This document shows positions 23,422 to 23,908 of a DNA stretch of 23,908 nt, piece after piece (positions within the stretch are counted from its first letter, which is position 1; every line of letters begins with the position of its first letter). Under the pieces are notes generated by a model. It made no database searches and was not told where the DNA came from. It saw only the letters and a list, made by a program, of their open reading frames with translations. The stretch lies in the NCBI GenBank assembly GCA_937960625.1, contig CALGPD010000083.1:1-23908 (forward strand), given 5' to 3'. Source of the DNA: an uncultured Spirochaetia bacterium. GTDB taxonomy: Bacteria; Spirochaetota; CALGPD01. The position numbers were made by a program, and so were the translations under genes.

Positions 23422-23908
23422 ATGAGTAAAAATGAAGATTTTTTAACTCCACGTGAGGCGGGAGAAATAGCGGGAGTTTTTCAAACCACGATTATTTATT
23501 GGATAAAGAAAAAAGGATTAAGGGCAACGCGTTCTCCGGGCGGTCATTATAAAATCTACAAGCCCGATTTACTTGAATTTCTAAATGAACACGATATATA
23601 TAACAAAAAAAGCTCTGAAGACGGAAAAACAAAAATCCTTCTTATTGATGATGATAATGATATTGTTGAACTACTAAAAGATAGTTTAACTGAAGAATTT
23701 GAAGTGATTATATATCTCACAGCTGAAAACATTGTTGACAACATCGTAAAAGACAATCCTGATTTAATTCTTCTCGATGTGAAAATGCCTGAAAAAGACG
23801 GTTTTGAAATAATTGAAGAATTAAAAGTAAACCGACGCACCCGTGGTATCCCGGTTATTTTTATCAGTGCTCTAACGGAAAGCGAATACGCTATTAAGGG
23901 TTTACAGC
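23422..23908 (+). CDS. HTH-receiver response regulator (partial, 3' end outside window)
   Basis: The first 162 residues are visible. Residues 7-55 form an excisionase/MerR-superfamily (BldC-like) helix-turn-helix, LTPREAGEIAGVFQTTIIYW, ending in RSPGGHYKIYKPDLLEFL. Residues 71 onward form a receiver domain, with KILLIDDDND (acidic pocket D76-D78), phosphoacceptor D119 in LILLDVKMPEKDG, and the switch region VIFISALTESE. The order, DNA-binding first and receiver second, is the reverse of ordinary response regulators. The conserved residues imply that it can be phosphorylated by a partner histidine kinase. No kinase is in the window. An ATG at 23418 would only give a four-codon frame, so 23422 is used, with TAGGT upstream. 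Confidence 0.88.
   Translation, partial: MSKNEDFLTPREAGEIAGVFQTTIIYWIKKKGLRATRSPGGHYKIYKPDLLEFLNEHDIYNKKSSEDGKTKILLIDDDNDIVELLKDSLTEEFEVIIYLTAENIVDNIVKDNPDLILLDVKMPEKDGFEIIEELKVNRRTRGIPVIFISALTESEYAIKGLQ

Overview
The window is about 24 kb of very AT-rich bacterial chromosome. It holds 23 protein genes that I can support, two of them cut by the window ends. Housekeeping genes (MnmD-like tRNA methyltransferase, Pta, RNase HIII, RibBA, XerD-type recombinase, RNase II-like exonuclease, PurM) are mixed with accessory and signalling genes. I see no rRNA, tRNA, insertion sequence, CRISPR array or prophage. The mix of RNase HIII, FapA/DUF342, HD-GYP, an N-terminal HTH-receiver regulator and many exported ankyrin proteins suggests a free-living or host-associated AT-rich bacterium, perhaps spirochaete-like or from a poorly characterised phylum. 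I cannot fix the phylum. Several starts are TTG or GTG, or lack a Shine-Dalgarno (SD) sequence.

Layout: 1-847 (-) is a partial ParB-like gene, divergent from mnmD (909-1766, +). The next 450 bases have no gene but hold a chain of hairpins and two strong + strand terminators, which fits one or two small RNAs. An HNH nuclease with an SRA-like N-terminus (2219-2896) follows, then two related small proteins sharing an IIIEIPE start. Next come a large FapA/DUF342 protein (-), a small unknown (+), pta (+), and an rnhC-ankyrin lipoprotein pair that overlaps by one base. A degenerate HD-GYP protein and an exported unknown lie on the - strand. The ribBA-xerD pair ends at a clear terminator, followed by a 46-residue Cys-rich microprotein with its own terminator.

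The most distinctive region is 14.6-19.4 kb: three tandem exported ankyrin paralogues, each about 485-493 residues with 14 co-linear repeats. The third carries a mosaic 5' end, matching the first over its signal peptide and the second just after it, which points to recent gene conversion. A long imperfect inverted repeat (14 of 15 positions) overlaps the predicted promoter of the array.

The right end holds an RNase II-like gene (-), two small unknown + strand genes (the first with strong expression signals), purM (-) and a partial HTH-receiver regulator. Points for follow-up are the ankyrin array and its dyad, the nuclease with the paired small proteins, the anti-SD small RNA candidates, the Cys-rich microprotein and the HD-GYP protein that has lost the His of its HD pair.
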